Shown piece after piece: positions 45,209 to 56,384 of a DNA stretch of 64,000 nt. The notes under the pieces were generated by a model. The model was given only the letters and a program-made list of their open reading frames with translations. It had not been told where the DNA came from and searched no databases. The stretch comes from Proteus vulgaris (GTDB taxonomy: Bacteria; Pseudomonadota; Gammaproteobacteria; Enterobacterales; Enterobacteriaceae). Position 1 is the first letter of the stretch; each line of letters starts with the position of its first letter. Made by a program: the position numbers and the translations under genes. Location: assembly GCF_033708015.1 (NCBI RefSeq), contig NZ_CP137920.1, positions 372,001 through 436,000 of the forward strand, read 5' to 3'.

Positions 45209-46081
45209 ATGTGGCTGCTCGTTATTACAACACTGTTATGGGCAGCCTCTTTTAGCCTGATTGGCGAGTATCTCGCGGGTCAGGTTGATAGCTGGCTTTC
45301 TGTTTTGATCCGCGTTTCTTTGGCCGCGTTGGTTTTTTTACCCTTTTTACGTTGGAAAGGCATTCGCTTTAGGGTCATTGTGCTTTATATGCTGGTGGGG
45401 GCTTGCCAACTCGGTATTATGTATCTGTTTGTCTTCCATGCTTATAACTATTTAACCGTCGCAGAGTTTTTATTATTTACGGTATTAACACCACTTTACG
45501 TCACGTTAATTTATGATTTATTAGAACGTCAAAGGTTACGTTGGGGTTATGCCTTTAGTTCATTATTAGCCGTGTTAGGGGCTGCGATTATTCGTTATGA
45601 CCATTTAAGTGATGATTTTTGGTATGGATTATTATTAGTACAATTGGCTAATATGTTCTTTGCTATGGGGCAGGTGGGTTATAAACGATTAATGGAAGTG
45701 CATCCTATCCCACAACATCATGCATTCTCTTGGTTTTATCTTGGTGCTGTTGCCGTTTCGCTGATTGGCGCATTGTGTTTTGCCGATTGGCAGAAAATAC
45801 CAACGACATCGCTACAATGGGGTGTTTTATTCTGGTTAGGAATTGGCGCTTCTGGAATAGGGTATTTCATGTGGAACTATGGTGCCACACAAGTTGATGC
45901 TGGAACCTTAGCGATTATGAATAACATGATGGTTCCAGCGGGGTTATTAGTGAATTTTTCTATTTGGCAGCAACATCCAAATTGGCCAAGTTTCATCATA
46001 GGCGCAAGCCTGATTGTTGCATCACTTTGGATCCACCGACGCTGGATACGCCGACCTGCTTTACAAAAGGAAGATTGTTAA
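45209..46081 (+). CDS. bioP: Biotin transporter (YigM/BioP), EamA family
   Basis: A 290-residue, ten-helix protein made of two EamA repeats. It matches E. coli YigM closely ([38 protein letters not shown]). YigM takes up biotin. As in E. coli it is next to metR. The last 86 bases overlap the 3' end of metR on the other strand. Confidence 0.88.
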   Translation: MWLLVITTLLWAASFSLIGEYLAGQVDSWLSVLIRVSLAALVFLPFLRWKGIRFRVIVLYMLVGACQLGIMYLFVFHAYNYLTVAEFLLFTVLTPLYVTLIYDLLERQRLRWGYAFSSLLAVLGAAIIRYDHLSDDFWYGLLLVQLANMFFAMGQVGYKRLMEVHPIPQHHAFSWFYLGAVAVSLIGALCFADWQKIPTTSLQWGVLFWLGIGASGIGYFMWNYGATQVDAGTLAIMNNMMVPAGLLVNFSIWQQHPNWPSFIIGASLIVASLWIHRRWIRRPALQKEDC

Positions 46082-46949
46082 CAGCATGTTGGCCTGATAA
46101 ACGAATAAACTCTCGAATTGCTGGTTGATGTTGCTCTCCACTGCGGTTAGCTGCATATAACCGGCTCCATAATCCCTCACCTAATGTTTTTGTCACAACT
46201 AATCCTTGTTTTTCAAAATTCTCAACCGCCCAATGAGGTAATGCAGCAATCCCCATACCAGCAGCAACCATTTGAATTAGCAACAATGTGTTATCGACAT
46301 GTTTAAAATGAGGAGTGATCCCCGCAGGTTGTAAGAAATGACGCCATACATCAAAGCGCTCTCTTTGTACGGGATAAATAAATAAGGTTTCTGCAATTAA
46401 ATCCTGTGGCTGAATATGTAAGCGATTGGCAAGAGGATGCTCTGGCGATAAAACTAATTTCACTTCATAGTCAAATAACGGGGTGTAGTGCAAACGCGCG
46501 TCATCTAAGATATCTGAGGTGAGTACGACATCTAATTCACGTTGTAATAATGCAGGTTGTGGATCGAACGTAACACCCGAATGAAAATCAACAGTCACTT
46601 CAGGCCATGTTTGACGATATAGCTGTAAGGCAGGGGTTAACCATTGAATACAACTATGGCACTCAATAGCGATATTTAAATTTGAATTACCCGGCTCATT
46701 ACACGCTTCAATGGCTCTACGAACGATAGGCAATACTTCCTCTGCTAATTTTACAAGGATTTCTCCTTGTGAAGTAAAGCGCAGGGGCTGACTTTTACGC
46801 ACAAAAATTCGATAACCAAGGCGATGTTCTAATTCACTAAATTGATGTGAAAGAGCAGATTGCGTCTGATGTAATTGATTTGCGGCGTTAGCAAGCGAGC
46901 CTGTGTGCTTCAAAGCTAAGATCGTTTTTAAATGTTTTATTTCTATCAT
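45996..46949 (-). CDS. metR: LysR-type activator MetR
   Basis: The 317 residues contain an N-terminal winged helix (1-60, [20 protein letters not shown]) and a LysR substrate domain. MetR uses homocysteine as coactivator for metE and other methionine genes. It is divergent from metE across 106 bases. Its 3' end overlaps bioP by 86 bases, so the two 3' ends are convergent. Confidence 0.92.
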   Translation of the reverse strand: MIEIKHLKTILALKHTGSLANAANQLHQTQSALSHQFSELEHRLGYRIFVRKSQPLRFTSQGEILVKLAEEVLPIVRRAIEACNEPGNSNLNIAIECHSCIQWLTPALQLYRQTWPEVTVDFHSGVTFDPQPALLQRELDVVLTSDILDDARLHYTPLFDYEVKLVLSPEHPLANRLHIQPQDLIAETLFIYPVQRERFDVWRHFLQPAGITPHFKHVDNTLLLIQMVAAGMGIAALPHWAVENFEKQGLVVTKTLGEGLWSRLYAANRSGEQHQPAIREFIRLSGQHAVNNLPFVKQVGVSSVGGSKVMQQSGLRL

Positions 46950-46961
46950 GAGAAACCTTCA
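46949..46961. promoter_or_regulatory. MetR box next to metR
   Basis: TGAGAAACCTTCA differs at one base from TGAA-N5-TTCA. It overlaps the first base of metR and suits autoregulation and metE activation. Confidence 0.6.
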
Positions 46962-47021
46962 CGTTGTTGATGAAAAATTTGCGCTTGTGATTTATACACT
47001 ACCTGTAGATTATGGATGTGT

Positions 47022-47037
47022 AAACATCTAGACGGCT
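47022..47037. promoter_or_regulatory. MetJ operator (two met boxes) before metE
   Basis: AAACATCT and AGACGGCT are adjacent and match AGACGTCT at six and seven of eight positions. They end 18 bases before the metE start, in line with methionine repression. Confidence 0.6.
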
Positions 47038-47055
47038 AAAAATAGGATTTTAATG

Positions 47056-49329
47056 ATGACAATTCGCAATCACACACTCGGTTTCCCTCGTATTGGCTTA
47101 GATAGAGAGCTAAAAAAGGCGCAAGAAAACTATTGGGCAGGTAAGATTTCACAGGAAGAATTAGTGGCTGTGGGTAAAACACTTCGTGCTCGCCATTGGC
47201 AACAACAAGCAGATGCGGGTGTTGAATTATTACCCGTCGGTGATTTTGCTTGGTATGACCAAGTGTTAGGAACAAGCTTACTGTTAGGTAACGTACCGCC
47301 TCGTCACCGTAATGAAGAGGGTTCACTTGATCTTGATACTCTATTCAGAGTTGCGCGTGGTAGAGCGCCGTCAGGTAAATCAGTCGCCGCATCTGAAATG
47401 ACGAAATGGTTTAATACGAACTATCACTATATCGTGCCTGAATTTCAACAAGGACAGTCATTTACCTTTGCATGGAAAGCGCTACTAGAAGAAGTTGATG
47501 AAGCATTAGCGCTAGGTCATAAAATAAAACCGGTTTTACTGGGTCCAGTAACTTACTTGTGGCTAGGTAAAGTAAAAGGTCCTGAGTTTGATAGATTAAC
47601 GCTTCTAAAAGATATTTTACCTATCTATCAACAAGTTATTGCAGCATTAAAAGAAAGAGGTATTGAATGGGTGCAAATCGATGAGCCTGCATTGGTTCTG
47701 GATTTACCTGTTGAATGGCAAAATGCGTATCAAACAGCTTATCAAGCATTAACGGGACAAGTTAAATTACTGCTGACGACCTATTTTGATGGGATTTCTC
47801 ATCATCTCGATATTATTAAATGCTTACCTGTTAACGGGCTTCATGTTGATATTTCTGCTGGTCAAGATGATTTGCAGCACTTACACCAAACATTACCCAA
47901 AGATTGGGTGCTGTCATTAGGTGCCATTAATGGTCGAAATGTTTGGAAAGCAGATTTAAGTGCACGTTATCAGCAAGTGCTCACGTTAAAAGATAAACGT
48001 CCTTTGTGGATCGGAACTTCCTGTTCATTACTGCATAGCCCAATTGATTTAAATGCAGAGACGAAACTTGATGAGGAAGTCAAAAGCTGGTTTGCTTTTG
48101 CAGTGCAAAAATGTGAAGAAGTGGCTTTGTTAGCTAAGGCATTGAATGCCCAAGACGGTGAGTATGATGAACAATTAACACAGTACAGTGCGCCAATTCG
48201 TCAACGTCAGCACTCTACTCGTGTACATAATGCCGCAGTTGAAGCTCGTTTACAGGCAATTGAAGCGCAAGACTGTGAAAGAAATTCACCTTATACTCAA
48301 CGCGCAGAAGTACAACGTACTCGGTTTAATCTGCCATTATGGCCAACGACTACGATCGGCTCATTCCCACAAACAACAGAAATTCGTACTGTCCGTTTAG
48401 ATTTTAAGAAAGGGCGTATCGATACCGCTGCCTATCGCACAAATATCAGTGAACATATTAAGCAAGCAATATTGGAGCAAGAAAACCTAGGTCTTGATGT
48501 ATTAGTCCATGGCGAAGCAGAACGTAATGACATGGTGGAGTATTTTGGTGAGCATTTTGATGGGTATGTGTTTACACAAAATGGCTGGGTACAAAGTTAT
48601 GGCTCACGTTGTGTAAAACCACCAGTAATTATCGGTGACATTAGTCGCCCAGCCCCTATTACCGTGGATTGGGCAACTTACGCGCAGTCGTTAACAGATA
48701 AGCCAGTCAAAGGTATGTTAACAGGACCTGTGACAATTTTATGTTGGTCGTTCCCTCGTGAAGATGTCACGCGTGAGACGATTGCAAAACAGATTGCGTT
48801 AGCACTGCGTGATGAAGTGGATGATTTACAAAAAGCAGGTATTGGTATTATTCAAATTGACGAACCCGCATTACGTGAAGGATTACCACTGCGTCGTAAT
48901 GAATGGCAGGCTTACCTTGATTGGGCAGTCGATGCCTTTAAATTAAGTGCTGCTATTGCCGATGATGAAACACAAATCCACACGCATATGTGTTATTGCG
49001 AGTTTAATGACATTATGGATTCTATTGCAGCATTGGATGCAGATGTTATTACTATTGAAACTTCGCGTTCAGATATGGAGCTTTTAGAGGCTTTCGAACA
49101 CTTTGATTATCCTAATGAAATTGGACCTGGTGTTTATGATATTCACTCACCTAATGTACCCAATGTGGAATGGATCGTCGGTTTATTAAGAAAAGCACAA
49201 TCTCGAATTCCTGCGGCGCGTTTATGGGTGAATCCAGATTGTGGATTAAAAACACGAGGTTGGACTGAAACACGTGCTGCATTAGCGAATATGGTTGAAG
49301 CAGCTAAATATTTACGTCAAAACGTATAA
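47056..49329 (+). CDS. metE: Cobalamin-independent methionine synthase
   Basis: The 757-residue enzyme moves the methyl group of methyl-tetrahydropteroyl-triglutamate to homocysteine. N-terminus [13 protein letters not shown] and the C-terminal catalytic half ([38 protein letters not shown]) keep the zinc-binding His and Cys residues. ATG 47056 lies eight bases from AGGA and matches E. coli MTILNHT; 47053 is also possible. MetR and MetJ sites precede it, and a terminator follows at 49354. Confidence 0.95.
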   Translation: MTIRNHTLGFPRIGLDRELKKAQENYWAGKISQEELVAVGKTLRARHWQQQADAGVELLPVGDFAWYDQVLGTSLLLGNVPPRHRNEEGSLDLDTLFRVARGRAPSGKSVAASEMTKWFNTNYHYIVPEFQQGQSFTFAWKALLEEVDEALALGHKIKPVLLGPVTYLWLGKVKGPEFDRLTLLKDILPIYQQVIAALKERGIEWVQIDEPALVLDLPVEWQNAYQTAYQALTGQVKLLLTTYFDGISHHLDIIKCLPVNGLHVDISAGQDDLQHLHQTLPKDWVLSLGAINGRNVWKADLSARYQQVLTLKDKRPLWIGTSCSLLHSPIDLNAETKLDEEVKSWFAFAVQKCEEVALLAKALNAQDGEYDEQLTQYSAPIRQRQHSTRVHNAAVEARLQAIEAQDCERNSPYTQRAEVQRTRFNLPLWPTTTIGSFPQTTEIRTVRLDFKKGRIDTAAYRTNISEHIKQAILEQENLGLDVLVHGEAERNDMVEYFGEHFDGYVFTQNGWVQSYGSRCVKPPVIIGDISRPAPITVDWATYAQSLTDKPVKGMLTGPVTILCWSFPREDVTRETIAKQIALALRDEVDDLQKAGIGIIQIDEPALREGLPLRRNEWQAYLDWAVDAFKLSAAIADDETQIHTHMCYCEFNDIMDSIAALDADVITIETSRSDMELLEAFEHFDYPNEIGPGVYDIHSPNVPNVEWIVGLLRKAQSRIPAARLWVNPDCGLKTRGWTETRAALANMVEAAKYLRQNV

Positions 49330-49353
49330 TAATATTTAAATAATATATTTTAG

Positions 49354-49400
49354 TAGCCTGTTATTTTGATGTTATCAATATAATAGGCTATTTTTTTCTT
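49354..49400 (+). terminator. Terminator of metE
   Basis: TAGCCT (49354-49359) and AGGCTA (49385-49390), extended by weaker A-T pairs, followed by a run of seven T. Confidence 0.75.
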
Positions 49401-49497
49401 ATTAATCAAAAATGATTATTAATAGGTAAATAAAAATAAGAGATAATCTTATTATTGATATTTTTTAATATTGTTATACTGCACAAAACTTAATTTT

Positions 49498-50325
49498 ATG
49501 GATATAGATATTGTGCAAAATGGTATTCACCTGTCAGAAAAAATATTAAATGCATTTCCTACTCGAGCCTTAACATTATCTCCATTAAAAGGGGATGGTG
49601 GTTTATTCCGTACATTATTTTTAGTGATTGTCATGTTAGGGATGACAGTATTTAGTGCTTATCAAATTCCTAATGTTGTTTATGATTATCAAATTAGTAA
49701 AAATCCAGTGTTTATTAATGCCGATGTTGATGGCTCTTGTCGTTCAAAACTCTTTATTTTAACTAATTGTAGTGTTGACTTACGGTATGAGGGTAACGAG
49801 GTTTCACGTAATTTTACTTTTCTTGATTTTGGCAATAAAGATATATTGGTTGAACCCGTCGCGGATGGAAACGATCTGACTAAAATGACCGTTGATGTGG
49901 CAATTGATAATATTTGGTTACGCCTGATTAGTGCATTCGTTTTTACTGCATTATTTGCTTTTTGTGTGTTCTTTTTTATTTATCGTCAAATGATCAGCAA
50001 TAAAGTTAAAAAAGCATTGCTTTCGGTAGGAACCAAGCCTTTAAAATTAACGGCAATTCCCGCTAAAGTTGTTGTCAGTAATAAACAATTTATTGCTACC
50101 TATAAAACGAATGTTGCCGGAAAAGAGACTTCAATTACTTATTCAGGTAATAAGAAAACGCCACCAATTACATTAGAAATGGAAGGTAAAACTTATGTTT
50201 TGGCGGTGTATGAGCCCCAACAAAGTATTCCTTATGTATTAGATGTTCCTTTAGCGCGAATTCAAGCAACAGAAGAAGAAAAACAACGTTTTCATGAGGC
50301 ATTGATTGAGGAAGGTATTCTCTAA
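49498..50325 (+). CDS. Putative inner-membrane protein of unknown function
   Basis: A 275-residue protein with two membrane segments, about 39-58 (TLFLVIVMLGMTVFSAYQI) and about 143-165 (LISAFVFTALFAFCVFFFIY). Between them is a periplasmic domain of about 85 residues with two Cys (CRSKLFILTNC) that could form a disulfide. After the second helix a cytosolic beta-rich domain of about 110 residues follows. Start 49498 is chosen because the upstream TTG adds an unlikely tail. I do not recognise a family. It is alone between metE and the yidB-like gene. Confidence 0.65.
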   Translation: MDIDIVQNGIHLSEKILNAFPTRALTLSPLKGDGGLFRTLFLVIVMLGMTVFSAYQIPNVVYDYQISKNPVFINADVDGSCRSKLFILTNCSVDLRYEGNEVSRNFTFLDFGNKDILVEPVADGNDLTKMTVDVAIDNIWLRLISAFVFTALFAFCVFFFIYRQMISNKVKKALLSVGTKPLKLTAIPAKVVVSNKQFIATYKTNVAGKETSITYSGNKKTPPITLEMEGKTYVLAVYEPQQSIPYVLDVPLARIQATEEEKQRFHEALIEEGIL

Positions 50326-50432
50326 TTACGCTTTAATGCGGTGATTAGGTCATTGATTATAGCGATAAAGATGGCTATTGCGCTTGATTGAATAAGATAC
50401 AATAGAGCCCTAGCCATCGATCAATCTATTGA

Positions 50433-50825
50433 TTAGCCACCAAAGATTTTTGCTTTAAGCATATCCATACCGGCACTCATTAAATCTAACTCTTTGGGAA
50501 TAACACCTTCAGGGGTGAGTTTATCAACCAATTTTGGCAAATAATGTGCTGCCATATCAGAGGCTTCGGCGGTATTCATATTTATCTTTGCAGCCAATTC
50601 ATTAATCACTGGGGATGAAAAAACCTGTACGATCTGCTCTGCATTAATGGGTAAATTACTGCCTGTGCCAATCCAAGATTGGATCAAATCGCTTAATCCC
50701 GCACTGTTAAACTGTTTAACCAAGCCTTCAATTCCCCCTTGGGTTTCTACCCATTCGAGTACTGTTTTGAATTGATTAATTTTCTCACCACCCAACAGGC
50801 TTGCGATTTGGTTAAATAAGCTCAT
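50433..50825 (-). CDS. YidB-like DUF937 protein
   Basis: The 130 residues begin MSLFNQIASLLGGEK and include the family's QGGIEGLVKQFNSAGLSDLIQSWIG. DUF937 proteins are small, helical and of unknown role. It resembles E. coli YidB in length and pattern. Confidence 0.75.
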   Translation of the reverse strand: MSLFNQIASLLGGEKINQFKTVLEWVETQGGIEGLVKQFNSAGLSDLIQSWIGTGSNLPINAEQIVQVFSSPVINELAAKINMNTAEASDMAAHYLPKLVDKLTPEGVIPKELDLMSAGMDMLKAKIFGG

Positions 50826-51026
50826 GCTTGCTCCGATAACTATTAACGTAGTATTACGTTATACTGAGATGTTAATTTTAAAGGCGAGTAGTGTACGTGA
50901 AGTCATTATTTTCATCTATACTCAAGTGATATTTATCCGACTAAGTAAGAAGAGAAAGAAGGATTTTATTACTCCAGTCACGATACCGAGAATGTTGCCA
51001 CAGTGTAGCTATTCGATATTCCTGTT

Positions 51027-51042
51027 TGTGATAACTGTCACA
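51027..51042. promoter_or_regulatory. CRP site 1 of udp
   Basis: TGTGATAACTGTCACA is a perfect TGTGA-N6-TCACA site. In E. coli, udp has two CRP sites with CytR bound in between; the distance to site 2 (52 bases) suits this. Confidence 0.8.
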
Positions 51043-51078
51043 TTTTTATGAAATTGTTACTTTTTTTGGTGCCTTGTG

Positions 51079-51094
51079 AGTGATTATGATCACT
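51079..51094. promoter_or_regulatory. CRP site 2 of udp
   Basis: AGTGATTATGATCACT has GTGA-N6-TCAC. It is 75 bases from the start codon and close to the promoter. Confidence 0.7.
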
Positions 51095-51168
51095 AAAAAG
51101 GTCTGGAAAACTGATACAGTAACTTTTAATTTAATGATCATTGGTTTTGTCCCATTGAGGAGTCCGAT

Positions 51169-51927
51169 ATGTCTGATGTATTTCACTTAGGTTTAACCAA
51201 AAATGACCTACAGGGTGCCACTTTAGCAATTGTTCCAGGTGATCCTAAGCGTGTTGAAAAAATTGCAAAATTAATGGATAACCCAGTTCATCTGGCTTCT
51301 TTACGTGAATACACGTCATGGCGTGGTGAAATTGATGGCAAAGCTGTCATTGTTTGCTCAACAGGTATTGGTGGCCCATCTACCTCTATCGCGGTTGAAG
51401 AATTAGCACAGTTAGGTATTCGCACTTTCTTGCGTATTGGTACAACGGGTGCAATTCAAGAGCATATCAATGTAGGTGATATTCTTGTGACGACTGCTGC
51501 GGTTCGTTTAGATGGCGCAAGTTTACATTTCGCACCAATGGAATTCCCTGCGGTTTCTGATTTTGAATGTATGAACGCACTGTACAAAGCCGCTAAAGAC
51601 AATGGCTCAACTGTACACGTAGGGGTTACTGCATCTTCCGATACATTCTACCCAGGGCAAGAACGTTACGACACCTATACTGGTCGCGTTGTTCGCCGTT
51701 TCAAAGGCTCGATGAAAGAGTGGCAAGAAATGGGCGTAATGAACTATGAAATGGAGTCAGCCACATTATTGACAATGTGTGCAAGCCAAGGTTTACGTGC
51801 GGGTATGGTTGCAGGTGTTATCGTAAACCGTACTCAGCAAGAGATCCCAGATGCAGAATTACTGAAGAAAACTGAAAATAATGCGTTAGGTATCGTTATT
51901 GAAGCCGCGCGTATTTTAATGAAATAA
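51169..51927 (+). CDS. udp: Uridine phosphorylase
   Basis: A 252-residue nucleoside phosphorylase that splits uridine (and deoxyuridine or thymidine) with phosphate. It has [26 protein letters not shown], the RIGTTGAIQ phosphate loop and the substrate site [11 protein letters not shown]. It is likely under CRP/CytR control. A terminator follows at 51947-51982. Confidence 0.95.
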   Translation: MSDVFHLGLTKNDLQGATLAIVPGDPKRVEKIAKLMDNPVHLASLREYTSWRGEIDGKAVIVCSTGIGGPSTSIAVEELAQLGIRTFLRIGTTGAIQEHINVGDILVTTAAVRLDGASLHFAPMEFPAVSDFECMNALYKAAKDNGSTVHVGVTASSDTFYPGQERYDTYTGRVVRRFKGSMKEWQEMGVMNYEMESATLLTMCASQGLRAGMVAGVIVNRTQQEIPDAELLKKTENNALGIVIEAARILMK

Positions 51928-51946
51928 GTTTTTTTTAATCAAATAT

Positions 51947-51982
51947 AAAAGCCTTTAATACCTTGGTATTAAGGGCTTTTTT
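51947..51982 (+). terminator. Terminator of udp
   Basis: AAAAGCCTTTAATACC and GGTATTAAGGGCTTTT form a 16-bp stem (one G-U) with a two-base turn, then TT. Confidence 0.85.
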
Positions 51983-52074
51983 GTATGGTAATTCATCAAG
52001 TCAATGTGTTAACAGTCGCTGATTTCTGTTAAGGTCTTTGAAGTCTTAACAATACAACAATGAGAAGAGGCATT

Positions 52075-52857
52075 ATGACTGATATCTTACAAGCACATCC
52101 TTCTGTGTTGCCTTTAGTCGGCGGAATTAACTTTCGTGATTTAGGCGGTAAAAAATTGAGTAACGGTGGTATTATTAAACCTGGAATGCTCTTTCGCTCT
52201 GGTTCACTTGATCGATTAACCAATACAGACCAATCTCTGCTCATTGATAAAAATCTTTTTCAAATCATTGATTATCGTGATACTGGCGAAATCGTTGATA
52301 AACCAGACCGTGTCTGGGACGGTGCGCAATATTATCATGCCCCTGCAAACCCACTATCTAAAGAAGTTTCTGCAAACCTTGAAAAACTGACACCTGAAAT
52401 ACTTGAGCAATTTGATGCAAAAGCCTTTATGTTTCAGTTATATAGATTATTACCTATTAATAATCCTGCCTATAAACAATTAGCTATGTTATTAAAGCAA
52501 CCAGATAAAGGGGGGATTGTGCAACACTGTGCGGTAGGTAAAGACAGAACAGGTGTTGGTTCTGCTTTAGTGCTATTTGCGCTTGGTGCATCTTTAGATA
52601 TGGTGATGGAAGATTATCTGCTTACCAATGAAACATTAGCCCCTTATCGCGCTTATCTTTTAGAAGAACATGCCAAAACAATGAGTGATACCATTGTTGA
52701 TAAATTTGCCTATGTTTATTCAGTACAAGAAGAGTTTCTGCAAACAGCATTGGCGAGTATTAATCAGCATTACGGTAATGTGGATACGTGGCTAGAAAAA
52801 GATATCGGTTTAGATGCTTCTAGCCGAGATGCCTTACAAAATTATTTTCTTGAATAA
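52075..52857 (+). CDS. Protein-tyrosine-phosphatase-like enzyme
   Basis: A 260-residue protein of the Y_phosphatase3 type. It has NFRDLGGKKLSNGGIIKPGM at the N-terminus and the catalytic loop HCAVGKDRTGVGSAL near residue 155 (CX5R). It may act on phosphotyrosine, phosphoinositides or other phosphates. Start 52075 fits GAGG closely in front and the family's beginning; 52060 is an alternative. It stands alone after udp. Confidence 0.8.
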   Translation: MTDILQAHPSVLPLVGGINFRDLGGKKLSNGGIIKPGMLFRSGSLDRLTNTDQSLLIDKNLFQIIDYRDTGEIVDKPDRVWDGAQYYHAPANPLSKEVSANLEKLTPEILEQFDAKAFMFQLYRLLPINNPAYKQLAMLLKQPDKGGIVQHCAVGKDRTGVGSALVLFALGASLDMVMEDYLLTNETLAPYRAYLLEEHAKTMSDTIVDKFAYVYSVQEEFLQTALASINQHYGNVDTWLEKDIGLDASSRDALQNYFLE

Positions 52858-52928
52858 TAAAGTGATTTATATTCGGTTAATCAAAGTCTTTTATTTTACT
52901 TAGGTTAACCGAATTTAAGGTCTCTATT

Positions 52929-53459
52929 TTGACAGTACAAGACATTATTCATACCATCACTCTCTTTGTAAAAGAGCACGAAATCTGGGCTATTCCGATC
53001 GTGTTCTTTCTTGCTTTTGGTGAATCACTCGCGTTTATCTCTTTGCTGATCCCAGCCACGGTTATTTTATTGGGATTAGGTGCCTTAATTGGTGAGAGTG
53101 GTCTGTTTTTCTGGCCGATTTGGCTTGCTGCTGCGTTAGGCGCTTTCTTTGGTGATTGGATCTCGTACTGGATAGGGTTTCACTATAAAGAGGGTGTGAA
53201 AAATTTGTGGCCAATTTCACGTTCGCCACAAACATTAGTTAGAGGTCATCAATTCTTTAATCGTTGGGGAATTTGGGGCGTGTTTATTGGACGATTTTTT
53301 GGTCCTTTCCGTGCAATTGTCCCGTTAGTGGCCGGTATTTGTGCGATGCCACAACGTTATTTTCAAATTGCTAATTTAACATCAGCCATGATTTGGGCAT
53401 TTGGTATTTTGGCGCCCGGTGCTTTTGGTTTGCAATGGCTTGCGAAATGGATGGGATAA
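52929..53459 (+). CDS. DedA-family membrane protein
   Basis: The 176-residue protein has four or five membrane segments and the family motifs GESLAFISLLIPATVIL, GDWISYWIGFH and GRFFGPFRAIVPLVAG. DedA proteins are needed for envelope homeostasis and include undecaprenyl-phosphate carriers. A TTG start with TAAGG at proper distance is used. Substrate not certain. Confidence 0.8.
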   Translation: MTVQDIIHTITLFVKEHEIWAIPIVFFLAFGESLAFISLLIPATVILLGLGALIGESGLFFWPIWLAAALGAFFGDWISYWIGFHYKEGVKNLWPISRSPQTLVRGHQFFNRWGIWGVFIGRFFGPFRAIVPLVAGICAMPQRYFQIANLTSAMIWAFGILAPGAFGLQWLAKWMG

Positions 53460-53561
53460 CTGCGTCCTTTATCGCAAATCAAGTCATGATGTAAATTGTT
53501 ACTAGACAATATTGCCTATGCGTTTTAACGTAGCCCGCTGGAAAGTAAAAAGGTCACTTTA

Positions 53562-54902
53562 GTGGATATTCAGTTGTTATATGGGATCATTGGTTTATTA
53601 GGTGGCGTACTTGTTGGTGGCGCGCTGGTTTGGTGGTCTATCCAACAACGTTTATCTGATAAAGAAGCGATGCTACGTGAAAATCATACACAGCTTGCTA
53701 TTGCACAAGAAAAAGCGGCGATTATTCCCTCTCTACAACAACATATAGAACAGCTTGAGCAAGAACTACGTTCTCAAAGAGAAATTATAACTTCTCAGGA
53801 AGCTGAATTAAGAGAAGTGACAACACGTTGGGAAGAAAGTCGGTTATCTGCAGAAGAAAAACAGCGATTATTAATTAATAGTGAGCAACGACTTGCAACA
53901 CAGTTTGAGAATTTAGCTAATCGTATTTTCGAACAGAGTGGGCGTAAAGCCGAAGAATTAAATCGCCAAGGATTAACACATTTACTTTCACCATTTCGTG
54001 AACAACTCGAAAGCTTTCGGCGACAAGTTCAAGATGGTTTTGGGCAAGAAGCCAGAGAGCGACATACCTTGGTTCATGAAATTCGTCAGCTCCAACAATT
54101 GAATGTAAAAATGGCACAAGAAGCCGTTAATTTAACCAATGCCCTAAAAGGGGATAATAAAGTTCAAGGTAACTGGGGCGAAACGGTACTTGCGCGTATA
54201 TTAGAGTCTTCAGGATTACGTGAAGGCCATGAGTTTGAAACACAGGTAAGTATTCGTCATGAAAATGGTAGTCGTTATCAGCCTGATGTGATTGTGCATC
54301 TACCTCATGGTAGAGATGTTATTATCGACGCTAAAATGTCGCTGGTGGCATATGAAAAGTATTTTAGTAGTGATAATGATAATGAACGTAAACAAGCGCT
54401 TTATGCGCATGTGAACTCAATTAAAACGCATATTAAAGGATTGAGTGTAAAAGATTATCATAAACTACCAGGTGTAACGTCATTAGACTATGTTTTAATG
54501 TTTATACCTATTGAGCCCGCTTATCTTGTTGCAATTGGGCATTCTCCAGACTTGCTAGAAGAAGCATTAAAAAACAATATTATGTTAGTTGGGCCATCTA
54601 CTTTACTTGTTGCTTTGCGTACAATAGCCGCATTGTGGCGTTATGAATATCAAAGCCAAAATGCGCAAGAAATTGCAGACAGAGCGGCTAAAATGTATGA
54701 CAAATTAAGACTTTTCGTTGATGATATGCAAGGACTTGGACATAGTATTCAAAAAGCGCAGTCTGGCTATCTATTAGCGATGAAAAAACTCTCTGAAGGT
54801 CGTGGAAACCTTATCAGTCAAGCGGAAAGCTTTAAATCCTTAGGGGTTGAGATAAAAAAAACGATTGATAATGATCTCATCGAAAAATCAGCATCTGATT
54901 GA
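53562..54902 (+). CDS. rmuC: DNA recombination protein RmuC
   Basis: A 446-residue protein with one N-terminal membrane helix (LLYGIIGLLGGVLVGGALVWW), a coiled coil (about 25-140) and a nuclease-like domain (about 190-380, with QGNWGETVLARILE, DVIIDAKMSLVAYE and YVLMFIPIEPAYL). The DAK core resembles PD-(D/E)xK nucleases. RmuC limits recombination at inverted repeats. GTG start with AAAAGG ahead. In E. coli (yigN) it also precedes ubiE. Confidence 0.88.
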   Translation: MDIQLLYGIIGLLGGVLVGGALVWWSIQQRLSDKEAMLRENHTQLAIAQEKAAIIPSLQQHIEQLEQELRSQREIITSQEAELREVTTRWEESRLSAEEKQRLLINSEQRLATQFENLANRIFEQSGRKAEELNRQGLTHLLSPFREQLESFRRQVQDGFGQEARERHTLVHEIRQLQQLNVKMAQEAVNLTNALKGDNKVQGNWGETVLARILESSGLREGHEFETQVSIRHENGSRYQPDVIVHLPHGRDVIIDAKMSLVAYEKYFSSDNDNERKQALYAHVNSIKTHIKGLSVKDYHKLPGVTSLDYVLMFIPIEPAYLVAIGHSPDLLEEALKNNIMLVGPSTLLVALRTIAALWRYEYQSQNAQEIADRAAKMYDKLRLFVDDMQGLGHSIQKAQSGYLLAMKKLSEGRGNLISQAESFKSLGVEIKKTIDNDLIEKSASD

Positions 54903-54985
54903 TTTGATAAAATAAAGAGATACAAACCTCTAAAAACGACCAGTACTGAATTTACTAAATTTTGATTAATTAGCGGGCAAATAAT

Positions 54986-55741
54986 ATGACTCAACAAACT
55001 AAGGAAACAACAGATTTTGGTTTCCAAACCGTTGACAAAGATGATAAACAAACCATGGTTGCAAGGGTTTTTCACTCTGTCGCGTCTAAGTATGATTTAA
55101 TGAATGACTTAATGTCTTTCGGTGTTCATCGTATTTGGAAACGTTATACCATTGAAGCAAGCGGTGTAAGACGTAACCAACGTGTTCTTGATCTTGCGGG
55201 GGGAACAGGTGATTTAACCGCTAAATTCTCTCGTCTCGTGGGCGAAAATGGGGAAGTTGTTTTAGCGGATATCAATGACTCAATGTTAAAAATGGGGCGT
55301 GAAAAGCTACGCGATCACGGTATTGTGGGTAATGTTAACTATGTACAGGCGAATGCTGAAGAGTTACCTTTCCCTGATAACCATTTTGATTGTATCACTA
55401 TCTCTTTTGGCTTACGCAATGTGACCGATAAAGCAAAAGCGCTACGTTCAATGTTTCGTGTATTAAAGCCAGGTGGACGTCTGCTGGTGCTGGAATTCTC
55501 TAAACCTGTTCTTGAGCCTTTAAGCAAGATTTATGATGCTTACTCTTTCCATATTCTACCGAGAATTGGTCAAGTGATTGTGAATGATGCTGATAGTTAC
55601 CGTTATTTAACGGAGTCAATTCGTATGCATCCAGACCAAGAAACATTAAAAGGTATGATGGAAGAAGCTGGATTTGATCAAGTTACCTATACCAATATGA
55701 CTGGAGGTATAGTTGCATTACACAAAGGATTTAAATTCTGA
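54986..55741 (+). CDS. ubiE: Ubiquinone/menaquinone C-methyltransferase
   Basis: A 251-residue class I methyltransferase with the SAM motif [35 protein letters not shown] and [12 protein letters not shown]. It methylates DDMQH2 and demethylmenaquinone. First gene of ubiE-ubiJ-ubiB. Confidence 0.95.
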   Translation: MTQQTKETTDFGFQTVDKDDKQTMVARVFHSVASKYDLMNDLMSFGVHRIWKRYTIEASGVRRNQRVLDLAGGTGDLTAKFSRLVGENGEVVLADINDSMLKMGREKLRDHGIVGNVNYVQANAEELPFPDNHFDCITISFGLRNVTDKAKALRSMFRVLKPGGRLLVLEFSKPVLEPLSKIYDAYSFHILPRIGQVIVNDADSYRYLTESIRMHPDQETLKGMMEEAGFDQVTYTNMTGGIVALHKGFKF

Positions 55742-55742
55742 G

Positions 55743-56384
55743 ATGGAAAAAGCCACTTTTTCTCATGATATTGCTTCTCAAGTTCTGTATCCGTTGCTAA
55801 CAGCATCAATGGAGACAGCACTTAATCACGTTTTATATCAGGAAAATGTGCTTAAACCTGCCCGCAATCGCCTTGCGGGCAAAGTGTTGGCGCTTTCTAT
55901 CAATGAGTTTCCTCGTTCCATCTACTTAGTCTTTAGCGAGCAACAAGTTGATGTATTAAGCCAGTGGGATGATGAAACTGATTGTTTGATAAAAACAAAA
56001 CTATTAACGCTGATTAAGCTTCGTGACCGTCAAAAAATGTCAGAACTCATCAATCGTGGTGATATCATAATTGATGGTGATATGCAGGTTATTCAAAATT
56101 GGTCTGCATTATTAGATATGGCGCAATGGGATCCCGCACAATATTTAGCACCTTATATTGGTGATATAGCGGCGCAAAGCTTGACTGTTGTTGCAGGAAA
56201 GGGTGTTCAGTTGTTTTCTTCCCTTTTAAGTCACCAAAAAGAGTATTTACGTGACACATTAATTGAAGAGTGGAAAACTGCGCCTAGTGCATTAGAAACA
56301 GTCCATTTTTATGATGAAATAGAAGAACTTGCACAGCAAACCGCCGAACTAGAAAAACGGTTAGGCACATTGGAGAAAAAATAA
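55743..56384 (+). CDS. ubiJ: Ubiquinone biosynthesis accessory factor UbiJ
   Basis: A 213-residue protein with an SCP2-like lipid-binding fold ([47 protein letters not shown]) and a C-terminal coil ([19 protein letters not shown]). UbiJ holds ubiquinone intermediates for the Ubi enzyme complex. Start 55743 is one base after the ubiE stop. The 56384 overlap (TAATG) couples it to ubiB. Confidence 0.9.
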   Translation: MEKATFSHDIASQVLYPLLTASMETALNHVLYQENVLKPARNRLAGKVLALSINEFPRSIYLVFSEQQVDVLSQWDDETDCLIKTKLLTLIKLRDRQKMSELINRGDIIIDGDMQVIQNWSALLDMAQWDPAQYLAPYIGDIAAQSLTVVAGKGVQLFSSLLSHQKEYLRDTLIEEWKTAPSALETVHFYDEIEELAQQTAELEKRLGTLEKK

